A DNA stretch of 43,403 nucleotides from Spirochaetota bacterium. GTDB taxonomy: Bacteria; Spirochaetota; Spirochaetia; Treponematales; UBA12059. The position numbers and the translations under genes were made by a program. Location: NCBI GenBank assembly GCA_018816345.1, contig JAHIWG010000031.1, forward strand, positions 1-43,403, given 5' to 3'. The notes beneath the pieces are model-generated. The model made no database searches, had not been told where the DNA came from, and saw only the letters and a program-made list of their open reading frames with translations. Below, piece by piece: positions 13,991 through 21,713 of the stretch (position 1 is the stretch's first letter; each line of letters begins with the position of its first letter).

Positions 13991-14284
13991 TTAGGCCCCC
14001 GAAATGCGCCGCGCCTCTGCCGTGGCCTCGGCGAGGGGCCGTTCCCGCACGAACGAGTAGAGGAGCCGGTAGCCGTCCTTGACCTTACGCTTGAATACCT
14101 GGCGAACCTTCGTATCCACCTCTGACAGGGTCTCGAAACCGTATATCTTCTCGCGCTCCCGGCCCTCGCCGGCGCGCCACGCTACGGTAAGGGCGAAGCG
14201 CGCCGTGAGGAGCGGCTGCCTGTCGTGGATGGTATAGTACCTTATGGAGCCGTCGGCACCCGGTTTGTACAGCGTAATGATCAT
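13991..14284 (-). CDS. Small WGR-like domain protein
   Basis: A 97-aa protein resembling a single WGR domain: it begins IITLYKPGADGSIRYYTIHD, has a core LTVAWRAGEGREREKIYGFETLSEVDTKVRQVFKRKVKDGYRLLYSF, and the family's W-G-R is W-R-A here. WGR domains bind nucleic acid ends in PARPs and occur alone in many bacteria with unknown function. The frame is open to 14434, but a promoter with the right geometry ends 7 nt before ATG 14284, and conserved sequence starts there. It is convergent with the hydrogenase-like gene and divergent from the glycosidase gene. Confidence 0.6.
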   Translation of the reverse strand: MIITLYKPGADGSIRYYTIHDRQPLLTARFALTVAWRAGEGREREKIYGFETLSEVDTKVRQVFKRKVKDGYRLLYSFVRERPLAEATAEARRISGA

Positions 14285-14291
14285 CAGCCAG

Positions 14292-14320
14292 ATTATCGGC
14301 AGGAAGGCTCCGGGGCTCAA
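14292..14320 (-). promoter_or_regulatory. Promoter of the WGR-like gene, leaderless geometry
   Basis: Minus strand TTGAGC (plus 14315-14320), 17-bp spacer, GATAAT (plus 14292-14297), then 7 nt to ATG 14284. Confidence 0.6.
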
Positions 14321-14383
14321 GTGGGGGCCGCGGCTTTTATCGACGCTGCCGTTAGAATTACGTAAAATTCGGTATAGAATAAT

Positions 14384-14412
14384 TTGACAAAAGGACACGC
14401 GGCGATTATATT
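14384..14412 (+). promoter_or_regulatory. Consensus sigma-70 promoter of the glycosidase gene
   Basis: TTGACA (14384-14389), 17-bp spacer, TATATT (14407-14412), in a locally AT-rich stretch (about 14340-14460). Predicted start near 14419, leader about 40 nt. Confidence 0.85.
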
Positions 14413-14459
14413 CTATCTCTGCCTCTTTTTTCATTTCTCTTGAAAAGACTTGAAATGCT

Positions 14460-15932
14460 TTGCGTTTCTTGACTAATTACGCAAAGGCGATATCGGGAGT
14501 TTTACCCTTGAATAAACGGGATTTTCCGCGAATACACTTCTACGACCAAGACTTCGTCGATATCTATGACCGAACCTGGGCGTGGATAGCGGATTATTGG
14601 ACAAACTCCGGTACCGACAGCGGCATCGGGGGCGGGAAGTTCTTCTTCTATCCTCCCGAGCGTAGGCTCGATCAGCTCGAGCAATCGTTCGCCTCGTTCT
14701 TCCTCGTCTATTCCAATAGGATATATTCCGCGTCCAACGGGCTCGACGCCCTGTACTCCAAGCAGGAGGAGAACGGCGCGATACGCTGGATGTACGAGAT
14801 AGACTCCGGCGCCGCCGTCTTGCCCCCGGAGAACCCCGAGGGAGTGAGCCTGCCCTTGTTCGCGTGGGCTGAGTACAACCTCTACCACAAGAGCGCCAAT
14901 AAGAAGCGCGTCAAGGAGGTCATGCCCGTCCTCCAGCGCTACTACGCGTGGCTCGAGGCGACCTTCAAGCGCCCGAACGGCCTCTTCGAGGTACCCGTCG
15001 CCGCTACCGGGATGGCTAACTCGCCCAGGGACGGCGCCTGCTACCTCGTGGATTTCAACGCGGCGATGGCCGTGAACGCGCTCTACATGTCGGCGCTAGG
15101 CGATATCCTCAACGACAAGGAAATCGGCTTCCAGTACAAGCGCAATTACTTCTCCCTGAAGACCAGGATTAACAACTTCATGTGGAACGCCGACGACGGC
15201 TTCTACTACGACGTCGACGCGGCCGAGCGCCAGGTCCGCAATAAGACCATCGGCGGCTTCTGGCCCCTGCTCGCGGAGATACCTAACGAGGAGAGGGCCG
15301 AGGCCATCATCGCCCACCTGACCGATCCCGCGACGTTCGGAACGGAGAACCCCTTCCCGTCGCTGGCGGTTGACTGCGAGCATTACGATAAGCGCGGCCT
15401 CGGCTACAAGGGAGCGGTACTCCCGCAGTTTACCTACATGGTGATCAAGGGGCTCGAGAAGTATAACCAGTGGGAGCTGGCGCGCGACTGCGCCATCCGC
15501 CACCTGTACTTCATGCTTGATTCGGCCCATCAGAACGGCGAGCATAGGCAGACGCTCTGGGAGGCGTACCAGCCGCAGAACGAGGGCAAGGCGATCTGGC
15601 CCGATAGGGCGGATTGGCCGCGGGCGCAGTACCTGGGCTTCTCCGGCCTCGCGACCGTCGCGCTGATGATAGAGAACATCGTGGGCCTATCCGTGTCCCT
15701 GCCGCGCAAGACCGTCGACTGGATCATCCCCAACCTCGAGATCATGGGCATCGAGAACCTGAGCCTCAAGCGTAACATGGTGACTATCCTGTCGAATAAG
15801 AGCGGCCGCGGCTGGGAGATCCATATGGAATCCGAGAAGCTGTACTACTTCACGATTAACGTCATAGGAAAGAAGAAGAAGACGCTTCCCATCCCGTCCG
15901 GCAAGTGCTCGATGCTGATCGACAAGATATAG
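14460..15932 (+). CDS. GH63/GH37-like (alpha/alpha)6 glycosidase
   Basis: A 490-aa protein, probably cytoplasmic since no signal peptide is visible. The sequence has the look of trehalase/GH63-type glycosidases such as mannosylglycerate or glucosylglycerate hydrolases: YPPERRLDQLEQSFASFFLVYSN, GVSLPLFAWAEY, FNAAMAVNALYMSALG, FMWNADDGFYYDVD, NKTIGGFWPLLA, QTLWEAYQPQNEG and WPRAQYLGFSGLATVALMIENIVGL. The segment that in relatives reads GMDNSPR, with the Asp as general acid, is GMANSPR here (about residue 185). Substrate is unknown. The start is uncertain: TTG 14460 is given; TTG 14469 is an alternative, and no good ribosome site is visible. A strong promoter precedes it and a terminator follows. 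Confidence 0.75.
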   Translation: MRFLTNYAKAISGVLPLNKRDFPRIHFYDQDFVDIYDRTWAWIADYWTNSGTDSGIGGGKFFFYPPERRLDQLEQSFASFFLVYSNRIYSASNGLDALYSKQEENGAIRWMYEIDSGAAVLPPENPEGVSLPLFAWAEYNLYHKSANKKRVKEVMPVLQRYYAWLEATFKRPNGLFEVPVAATGMANSPRDGACYLVDFNAAMAVNALYMSALGDILNDKEIGFQYKRNYFSLKTRINNFMWNADDGFYYDVDAAERQVRNKTIGGFWPLLAEIPNEERAEAIIAHLTDPATFGTENPFPSLAVDCEHYDKRGLGYKGAVLPQFTYMVIKGLEKYNQWELARDCAIRHLYFMLDSAHQNGEHRQTLWEAYQPQNEGKAIWPDRADWPRAQYLGFSGLATVALMIENIVGLSVSLPRKTVDWIIPNLEIMGIENLSLKRNMVTILSNKSGRGWEIHMESEKLYYFTINVIGKKKKTLPIPSGKCSMLIDKI

Positions 15933-15967
15933 CCGACGCCCGACCAGCCCGATACGATACTAATAGG

Positions 15968-15993
15968 AAAGCCGCCCCGAGAGGCGGCTTTTC
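15968..15993. terminator. Bidirectional terminator between convergent genes
   Basis: Stem AAAGCCGCC/GGCGGCTTT (15968-15976 with 15983-15991, loop CCGAGA) with A residues on one side and T residues on the other. It serves the glycosidase gene from the left and possibly the LiaF-like gene from the right. Confidence 0.85.
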
Positions 15994-16011
15994 TCGTATA
16001 GCGCTCGTACG

Positions 16012-16644
16012 CTAATCCATCGCGCGGACGGTCACCGATCCCATCATCGCGAAGCCCGATATCTCTACCCAGGTGGGAGCGCCCAGTATCTGCTGGTCGA
16101 CCTCGCGGCCGGCCCGGCTCTCGCCCATGAAGGCGAAGGCGTTGAGGCGGACGGGGAGGCCCCTGGGCACGATGACCTTCGTCTCCCCCATCAGGGTGAA
16201 CGCCTCGATGCGGATAGGCCCGGGGGGCAGGTCGGCGTCCCGCAGGTCGAGCTTGGTCGAGCCCATGACGGTGAACGAGGACACGCGATCGCTGGATAGC
16301 CAGTTCCCGGTAAGGTTCCTGTCGCCCATCACGCACCCCGTCGTCATGGGCGCGGCCCCGACCAGCGAGTTGTCGGTACGGTTCCTCGCTCCGGTCCGGG
16401 GCTCCTGGGCCCTTCCGCGCTCGCGGCGGCCTTCGGCGCCCTTGACGGCCGGGAGGTCGAAGGAAAGCCGTTCCAGCTCTTCTATCCTCGTCGCGGCCGT
16501 CGCGGCCGTCGCGCGTCGCTCGTACTCGTCCATGGTTATCGCGTCCGACGCGAAGGCCGCGGTTAGCCTGTCTATAGCGTCTTGCCTGACTGATTCGATG
16601 CCCCGGTATCGGTCGTCCTTGGGCTGGCCTTGGTATGCGGTCAT
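16012..16644 (-). CDS. DUF1707/LiaF-like cell-envelope stress protein
   Basis: A 210-aa soluble protein with two parts. The N-terminal 50 residues (VRQDAIDRLTAAFASDAITMDEYERRATAATAATRIEELERLSFDLP) match the DUF1707/SHOCT-like helical domain. The C-terminal part is a beta-helix-like repeat of the LiaF type with recurring MG(S/E) turns (VMGSTKLDLRDADLPPGPIRIEAFTLMGETKVIVPRGLPVRLNAFAFMGESRA). LiaF-like proteins modulate envelope stress signalling, but no LiaRS-like two-component genes are adjacent. ATG 16644 is chosen because a GGAGGGAAGA ribosome site precedes it; an ATG at 16656 lies upstream of that site. Confidence 0.75.
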   Translation of the reverse strand: MTAYQGQPKDDRYRGIESVRQDAIDRLTAAFASDAITMDEYERRATAATAATRIEELERLSFDLPAVKGAEGRRERGRAQEPRTGARNRTDNSLVGAAPMTTGCVMGDRNLTGNWLSSDRVSSFTVMGSTKLDLRDADLPPGPIRIEAFTLMGETKVIVPRGLPVRLNAFAFMGESRAGREVDQQILGAPTWVEISGFAMMGSVTVRAMD

Positions 16645-16735
16645 TCTTCCCTCCATGATCGGCTTCGTATCGGACCCGATGCGGCGTCCCGTCCCCGTAC
16701 CCGTTCGGCGTAAGGGCTACGATCCTAATCCTATA

Positions 16736-16843
16736 ATATCGCCGAATACGAGACCTTCGGCAAGTGCGGAGCGTTTTTTCTTTAACATGACATTTGGTTC
16801 ATATAGATATTTATTGCTTGACAAATGTCATCTTCGGCGATAT
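16736..16843. repeat. Nested perfect inverted repeats upstream of maoC
   Basis: An outer pair ATATCGCCGA/TCGGCGATAT (16736-16745 with 16834-16843) encloses an inner pair ATGACATTTG/CAAATGTCAT (16787-16796 with 16822-16831). The inner right arm overlaps a TTGACA box. The 348-bp gap between the LiaF-like and maoC genes is AT-rich for this genome and holds no gene. The repeats could be operators or form a cruciform. Confidence 0.75.
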
Positions 16844-16846
16844 CGT
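16818..16846 (+). promoter_or_regulatory. Possible promoter of maoC overlapping an inverted repeat
   Basis: TTGACA (16818-16823), 17-bp spacer, TATCGT (16841-16846). The -35 overlaps the inner inverted repeat and the -10 overlaps the outer one, a layout consistent with repressor control. The leader would be about 140 nt. Confidence 0.45.
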
Positions 16847-16992
16847 CCTTTCGTATCGTTCCGCGCACGAATCGACCCTTCGCTCGAATCGGGCACAAAA
16901 AAAACACGACGCAGCTCCTCTAAAAGACAGTCGCGCCGCAATACGACCGAGCCGTCGGAGCCCGGTATCCAGTCACTAGTAAGGAGTCATGC

Positions 16993-17424
16993 ATGAGCGA
17001 CGATCTGCACGGCTATTTCTTCGAAGAGCTCGAGGCGGGCATGTCCGCCTCCTTCGCGAAGACCGTCACCGAGGCCGACATCGCGGCCTTCGCCGGCCTT
17101 TCCGGGGATTTCAATCCGGTCCACGTGAACGAGGAGTTCGCCAAGACGACCATGTTCAAGGGGCGCATCGCGCACGGAATGCTCTCCGCCGCCTTCATCT
17201 CCACCGTCCTAGGCATGAGGATGCCCGGCCCCGGATGCATCTACGTCTCGCAGGCGCTTAAGTTCAAGGCTCCCGTACGCATCGGCGATACCGTCGCCGC
17301 TCGCGTCGAGGTCGTCGGAAAGGTTCCGGAGAAGAAATTCGTCACGTTCAAGACGACCTGCTCGGTGGGCGAGAAAATCGTGGTAGACGGCGAAGCGACC
17401 ATCCTCGTTCCTTCTCGCCCGTAG
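16993..17424 (+). CDS. MaoC-like (R)-specific enoyl-CoA hydratase
   Basis: A 143-aa hot-dog fold protein of the MaoC/PhaJ type. The hydratase 2 motif GLSGDFNPVHVNEEFAKTTMFKGRIAHGML contains the expected catalytic Asp and His. The family hydrates trans-2-enoyl-CoA to (R)-3-hydroxyacyl-CoA. An AAGGAGT site precedes ATG 16993. It is the first of a run of acyl-CoA genes on this strand but is separated from kal by 87 bp and from its own promoter by a long leader. Confidence 0.88.
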   Translation: MSDDLHGYFFEELEAGMSASFAKTVTEADIAAFAGLSGDFNPVHVNEEFAKTTMFKGRIAHGMLSAAFISTVLGMRMPGPGCIYVSQALKFKAPVRIGDTVAARVEVVGKVPEKKFVTFKTTCSVGEKIVVDGEATILVPSRP

Positions 17425-17477
17425 TGGTGAGAGGTGATTCACGAGTACAGTATCCTGTTTCAGGAATCTGGGTTATT

Positions 17478-17492
17478 CTAGTCGTCGACTAG
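17478..17492. repeat. Palindrome before kal
   Basis: CTAGTCG-T-CGACTAG is a perfect 7-bp inverted repeat, 20 bp before ATG 17512. A smaller repeat TCCTG-TTT-CAGGA lies near 17450-17464. They may form an operator or a 5' mRNA hairpin just upstream of the ribosome site AAGGAGG. Confidence 0.6.
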
Positions 17493-17511
17493 TAATCAAG
17501 GAGGTAGACCT

Positions 17512-17904
17512 ATGGTACAGGCGATGATCAGGTTGAGGATGGGCGCGCACGACGCGCATTACGGCGGCGAGCTCGTGGACGGCGCGAAGATGCTGCAGCT
17601 GTTCGGCGACGTGGCTACCGAGCTGCTCATCCGTAACGACGGCGACGAAGGGCTGTTCGCGGGCTACGAGAAGGTCGAGTTCCTCGCACCCGTATTCGCG
17701 GGCGATTACATCGAGGCCTCCGGCGAGATCGTCAACGTAGGCAACTCCTCGCGCAAGATGAGCTTCGAGGCCAGGAAGGTGATAGCCCCCAGGAAGGACC
17801 TAAGCGACTCCGCCGCCGACCTCCTCTCCGAGCCCGTCGTCGTCTGCAGGGCGACGGGTACCTGCGTCGTGCCGAAGGATAAGCAGAGGAAGAAAGCGCT
17901 CTAA
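17512..17904 (+). CDS. kal: 3-aminobutyryl-CoA ammonia-lyase
   Basis: A 130-aa hot-dog fold protein. The sequence [71 protein letters not shown] is what I know from Kal of lysine-fermenting anaerobes. Kal removes ammonia from L-3-aminobutyryl-CoA to give crotonyl-CoA, the substrate of the butyryl-CoA dehydrogenase encoded downstream. Other genes of the lysine pathway (kamA, kamDE, kdd, kce) are not in this window. AAGGAGG precedes the ATG. Confidence 0.85.
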   Translation: MVQAMIRLRMGAHDAHYGGELVDGAKMLQLFGDVATELLIRNDGDEGLFAGYEKVEFLAPVFAGDYIEASGEIVNVGNSSRKMSFEARKVIAPRKDLSDSAADLLSEPVVVCRATGTCVVPKDKQRKKAL

Positions 17905-17932
17905 TAAGATACATAGTATCGATATAAAAAGC

Positions 17933-17962
17933 TTGACAATGGCAACGATCCGGAATTACATT
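17933..17962 (+). promoter_or_regulatory. Promoter of the crt-hbd-bcd-etfBA operon
   Basis: TTGACA (17933-17938), 18-bp spacer, TACATT (17957-17962), predicted leader about 28 nt. A GATAC-ATA-GTATC inverted repeat (17908-17920) lies 12 bp upstream of the -35 and could bind a regulator. Confidence 0.7.
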
Positions 17963-17996
17963 CGGGAGGGCCGATACCCGAGGCACGGAGGCATGG

Positions 17997-18776
17997 ATGG
18001 CATTCGAGAATTTCGTCGTCGTCGTGGAGGAGCGGATAGCGCTCGTCACGATAAATCGCCCGCAGGCGCTTAACGCGCTGTCCCGGGCCGTGCTCGAGGA
18101 ACTGGACGAGGCGCTCGACCAGATCGAGTCGTCGTCAGGCGTCGACGCCGTCATACTGACGGGCGAGGGCAAGGCCTTCGTGGCCGGGGCCGATATCGCC
18201 GAGATGCGCGGCATGAGCGCGGAGGAGGGCAGGGCCTTCGGGGTCCTCGGGTCGCGCGTCTTCAGGCGCATCGAGCGGTTCCGCATACCGGTGATAGCCG
18301 CCGTCAACGGGTTCGCGCTCGGCGGCGGCTGCGAGCTGGCCATGGCCTGCGATATCAGGATAGCCAGCGACAAGGCTAAGTTCGGCCAGCCCGAGGTCGG
18401 GCTAGGCATTATTCCAGGCTTCTCCGGCACGCAGCGCCTGCCTCGTATCGTAGGCGCGTCAAAGGCCAAGGAGCTTATTTTCACCGGCGACATGATAAAG
18501 GCGGACGAGGCGCTCGCCATCGGCCTCGTATCCAAGGTCGTCCCGCCCGAGGAGCTCCTGCCGGCGTGCAGGGCGCTAGCGGCGAAGATAGGCAAGAACG
18601 CCTCTGGAGCCGTCGCCTACGCCAAGGCCGCCGTGAACCGCGGCCTGGAGACGGACATCGAGACGGGAATGGAGCTGGAACAGAATCTCTTCGGCCTATG
18701 CTTCGCTAGCGCCGACCAGAAGGAGGGCATGGGCGCCTTCATCGAGAAGAGGCCCGCGTCCTTCGTAGGAAAATAG
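17997..18776 (+). CDS. crt: 3-hydroxybutyryl-CoA dehydratase (crotonase)
   Basis: A 259-aa enoyl-CoA hydratase family enzyme that converts (S)-3-hydroxybutyryl-CoA to crotonyl-CoA. It shows the oxyanion-hole region [15 protein letters not shown], the [11 protein letters not shown] segment and [19 protein letters not shown], with the two catalytic Glu positions in the last two. The length is typical. A GGAGG site lies just before the ATG. First gene of the operon, followed 29 bp later by hbd. Confidence 0.93.
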   Translation: MAFENFVVVVEERIALVTINRPQALNALSRAVLEELDEALDQIESSSGVDAVILTGEGKAFVAGADIAEMRGMSAEEGRAFGVLGSRVFRRIERFRIPVIAAVNGFALGGGCELAMACDIRIASDKAKFGQPEVGLGIIPGFSGTQRLPRIVGASKAKELIFTGDMIKADEALAIGLVSKVVPPEELLPACRALAAKIGKNASGAVAYAKAAVNRGLETDIETGMELEQNLFGLCFASADQKEGMGAFIEKRPASFVGK

Positions 18777-18805
18777 GCCCGATCGTCGAGCCAAGGAGGA
18801 GCGAA

Positions 18806-19651
18806 ATGAAGGTAATGGTACTAGGAGCCGGGACCATGGGCTCGGGGATCGCCCAGGCGTTCGCCCAGTCCGGTTTCGAGGTGATAGTCAGGGACCTGGA
18901 GCAGGCCTACGTCGACAAGGGCCTCGCTGGCATAGGCAAGAGCCTCGACCGCATAGCTGCCAAGGGCGGCATGACCGAGGACGAGAAGAAGGCCGCGCTC
19001 GGCCGGGTGACCGGCACGACCGACATCGGCCTGGCCGCAGGCGTCGACCTCGTCGTGGAGGCCGCCGTAGAGAACATGGCCATCAAGAAGAAGGTCTTCG
19101 CCGAGCTGGACTCCGTGTGCAAGCCCGGGGCCATACTCGCGACCAACACGTCGTCGCTGTCCATCACCGAGATCGCCGCCGCGACCGGCAGGCCCGACAA
19201 GGTGATAGGCATGCACTTCTTCAACCCGGTACCGATGATGAGGCTCGTAGAGGTAATAAAGGGCCTCGCGACCTCCGAGGAGACGAAGGCGACCATCACG
19301 GATCTGTGCGCCAAGCTGGGCAAGACTCCCGTCGAGGTGAACGAGGCCCCCGGCTTCGTGGTCAACAGGATCCTCGTCCCCATGATCAACGAGGCCATCG
19401 GCATACTCGCCGACGGGGTGGCGAGCGCCAAGGACATCGACGAGGCTATGAAGCTGGGCGCCAACCACCCGATAGGGCCGCTCGCCCTGGCGGACCTGAT
19501 AGGCAACGACGTCAACCTCGCCATCATGGAGACGCTCTACTCGGAATTCGGCGACCCTAAGTACCGTCCGCATCCGCTACTGCGGAAGATGGCGCGCGCC
19601 GGCCTGCTCGGAAGGAAATCGGGCAAGGGTTTCTTCGACTACTCGAAATAG
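18806..19651 (+). CDS. hbd: 3-hydroxybutyryl-CoA dehydrogenase
   Basis: A 281-aa NAD(P)-dependent enzyme reducing acetoacetyl-CoA to (S)-3-hydroxybutyryl-CoA. The Rossmann motif is [13 protein letters not shown]; other marks are [13 protein letters not shown], the catalytic-His segment [16 protein letters not shown], and the C-terminal [16 protein letters not shown] and [14 protein letters not shown] strong AAGGAGGA precedes it. Second gene of the operon. Confidence 0.95.
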   Translation: MKVMVLGAGTMGSGIAQAFAQSGFEVIVRDLEQAYVDKGLAGIGKSLDRIAAKGGMTEDEKKAALGRVTGTTDIGLAAGVDLVVEAAVENMAIKKKVFAELDSVCKPGAILATNTSSLSITEIAAATGRPDKVIGMHFFNPVPMMRLVEVIKGLATSEETKATITDLCAKLGKTPVEVNEAPGFVVNRILVPMINEAIGILADGVASAKDIDEAMKLGANHPIGPLALADLIGNDVNLAIMETLYSEFGDPKYRPHPLLRKMARAGLLGRKSGKGFFDYSK

Positions 19652-19655
19652 AAGC

Positions 19656-19688
19656 GGATAGCCGCGTCCGTGGGGGGCGCGGCTATCC
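19656..19688 (+). other. Intercistronic hairpin between hbd and bcd
   Basis: A perfect 11-bp stem (19656-19666 with 19678-19688) with an 11-nt G-rich loop and no T run. It is probably an mRNA processing or stability element rather than a terminator, since bcd-etfBA follow in the same direction without an obvious new promoter. Confidence 0.6.
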
Positions 19689-19732
19689 AGAAATCAACCA
19701 CGAGCCCAACGACTCGAAATTAGAGGATACCA

Positions 19733-20872
19733 ATGGATTTTCAGACTGACAAGGAGCATTCGCTGCTCCAGACGATGCTCAAGGACTTCGCGGAGACGGA
19801 GGTCAAGCCGCTCGCGAAGGAAGTCGACGAGAAGGAGGCCTTCCCCGTCGAGACCGTCAAGAAGATGGCGCGCTTCGGCATGATGGGCATGCCCTTCCCC
19901 AAGGAAGTGGGCGGGGCCGGCGGCGATAACCTAGGCTACGTCATGGCCGTAGAGGCCATGTCGAAGGTATGCGGGACTACGGGCGTGATACTTTCCGCCC
20001 ACACCTCGCTCTGCGCCGCGCCCATCTACGAGTACGGCACGCCCGAGCAGAAGCAGAAGTACCTGCCCGCCCTCGCCAGGGGGGAGAAGCTCGGGGCCTT
20101 CGGGCTTACCGAGCCCAACGCGGGAACCGACGCCGCCGGCCAGCAGACGACCGCCGTGCTCGACGGAGACCACTACGTCCTCAACGGCTCCAAGCTGTTC
20201 ATCACCAACGCCGGCTACGCCGACGTCTATATAGTCTTCGCGATGACCGACCGCTCCAAGGGAACGCGCGGCATCTCCGCGTTCATAGTCGAGAGCGACA
20301 TGCCCGGCTTCTCCATAGGCAAGAAGGAAGAGAAGATGGGCATACGCGGCTCCTCGACCTGCGAGCTCATCTTCGAGAACGTCAAGGTGCCCGCGGCCAA
20401 CCTCCTCGGGAAGGAGGGCGGCGGCTTCGGCATAGCGATGAAGACGCTGGACGGCGGGCGCATAGGCATAGCGGCGCAGGCCCTCGGCCTCGCCCAGGGC
20501 GCGATCGACGAGACCGTGGCCTACGTCAAGGAGCGCAAGCAGTTCGGGAAGAGCATAGCCCAGTTCCAGAACACCCAGTTCCAGCTCGCCGACATGCAGG
20601 CCAAGACCGACGCCGCGAGGCTCTTAGTCTACAAGGCCGCGTGCAACAAGGACGCTAGGCTCCCCTACTCGGTAGAGGCGGCGACCGCGAAGCTGTTCGC
20701 CTCCGAGACCGCCATGGAGGTGACCACGAAGGCCGTTCAGCTCCACGGCGGCTACGGCTACACCCGCGAGTACCCGGTGGAGCGCATGATGCGCGACGCC
20801 AAGATCACCGAGATATACGAGGGCACCTCCGAGGTCCAGCGCATGGTCATCTCGGCGACGATGCTGAAGTAA
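19733..20872 (+). CDS. bcd: Butyryl-CoA dehydrogenase
   Basis: A 379-aa FAD acyl-CoA dehydrogenase reducing crotonyl-CoA to butyryl-CoA. Visible are GAFGLTEPNAGTDA, LFITNAGYADVYIVFA, MGIRGSSTCELIFENVKVP, RIGIAAQALG, KLFASETAMEVTTKAVQLHGGYGYTREYPVERMMRDAKI and the catalytic-Glu motif YEGTSEVQRMVIS. The placement directly before etfB-etfA is that of clostridial Bcd/Etf complexes, which can bifurcate electrons to ferredoxin; whether this one does cannot be told from sequence alone. Confidence 0.95.
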   Translation: MDFQTDKEHSLLQTMLKDFAETEVKPLAKEVDEKEAFPVETVKKMARFGMMGMPFPKEVGGAGGDNLGYVMAVEAMSKVCGTTGVILSAHTSLCAAPIYEYGTPEQKQKYLPALARGEKLGAFGLTEPNAGTDAAGQQTTAVLDGDHYVLNGSKLFITNAGYADVYIVFAMTDRSKGTRGISAFIVESDMPGFSIGKKEEKMGIRGSSTCELIFENVKVPAANLLGKEGGGFGIAMKTLDGGRIGIAAQALGLAQGAIDETVAYVKERKQFGKSIAQFQNTQFQLADMQAKTDAARLLVYKAACNKDARLPYSVEAATAKLFASETAMEVTTKAVQLHGGYGYTREYPVERMMRDAKITEIYEGTSEVQRMVISATMLK

Positions 20873-20906
20873 CCGGCCCGGCCGGCATAGAGAAGGAACG
20901 AACGCG

Positions 20907-21686
20907 ATGAACATAGTAGTGTGCATGAAGCAGGTCCCCGATACCACGGAGGTCAAGATCGACCCCGTCACCGGGACCCTGATACGGGAAGGCATCCCGA
21001 GCATCATCAACCCCGACGACAAGAGCGGGCTCGAGGCCGCCCTCGTGCTCAAGGAGAGGGTCGGCGCCAAGGTGACCGTCCTGTCCATGGGGCCGCCCCA
21101 GGCCGACCTCGCGCTGCGCGAGGCCCTGGCGATGGGAGCCGACGAGGCCGTGCTCCTGTCTGACCGCGCCTTCGGCGGGGCAGACACCTGGGCCACGTCG
21201 ACGACAATAGCGGCCGCCCTCAGGAAGCTCGGCTTCGACCTAATCATCTGCGGCCGCCAGGCCATCGACGGCGATACCGCCCAGGTCGGGCCCCAGATAG
21301 CGGAGCACCTGAGCCTGCCCCAGGTCAGCTACGTCAGCGAGCTGGAGCTGGCCGGGGACTCGGTCGTCGTCAAGAGGACGTTCGAGGACGGATACCAGCG
21401 GATCAAGGTCAAGCTGCCCTGCCTCCTTACGACCCTCAAGGACATGAACAGCCCGCGCTACATGTCGGTCGCCGGCATATTCGACGCGTACAAGAAGGAC
21501 GTCCAGGTATGGGGCCTCGCCGACATCGTGGTCGACGAGGCGAACATAGGCCTCAAGGGCTCGCCTACCCGGGTCAAGAAATCCTTCACCAAGGGCGCCA
21601 AGTCGGCCGGCAAGGTCTACGAGGTCGATCCCAAGGAAGGCGCCAGGATAATCGTCGAGGCGCTCAAAGAGAAGTTCGTCATCTAA
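20907..21686 (+). CDS. etfB: Electron transfer flavoprotein, beta subunit
   Basis: A 259-aa protein with the EtfB N-terminus (NIVVCMKQVPDTTEVKIDPVTGTLIREGIPSIINPDDKSGLEAAL), the nucleotide-binding GRQAIDGDTAQVGPQIAEHL and the typical LPCLLTTLKDMNSPRYMSVAGI segment. It pairs with EtfA to pass electrons to or from Bcd. It follows bcd by 34 bp. Confidence 0.95.
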   Translation: MNIVVCMKQVPDTTEVKIDPVTGTLIREGIPSIINPDDKSGLEAALVLKERVGAKVTVLSMGPPQADLALREALAMGADEAVLLSDRAFGGADTWATSTTIAAALRKLGFDLIICGRQAIDGDTAQVGPQIAEHLSLPQVSYVSELELAGDSVVVKRTFEDGYQRIKVKLPCLLTTLKDMNSPRYMSVAGIFDAYKKDVQVWGLADIVVDEANIGLKGSPTRVKKSFTKGAKSAGKVYEVDPKEGARIIVEALKEKFVI

Positions 21687-21713
21687 GGCGAGCGGCATAC
21701 AGGAGTAAACGAA

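Noticed and set aside
14285-14434. Longer N-terminus of the WGR-like protein
   Set aside because: A promoter with 17-bp spacing ends 7 nt before ATG 14284, and the extra 50 residues show no conserved pattern.
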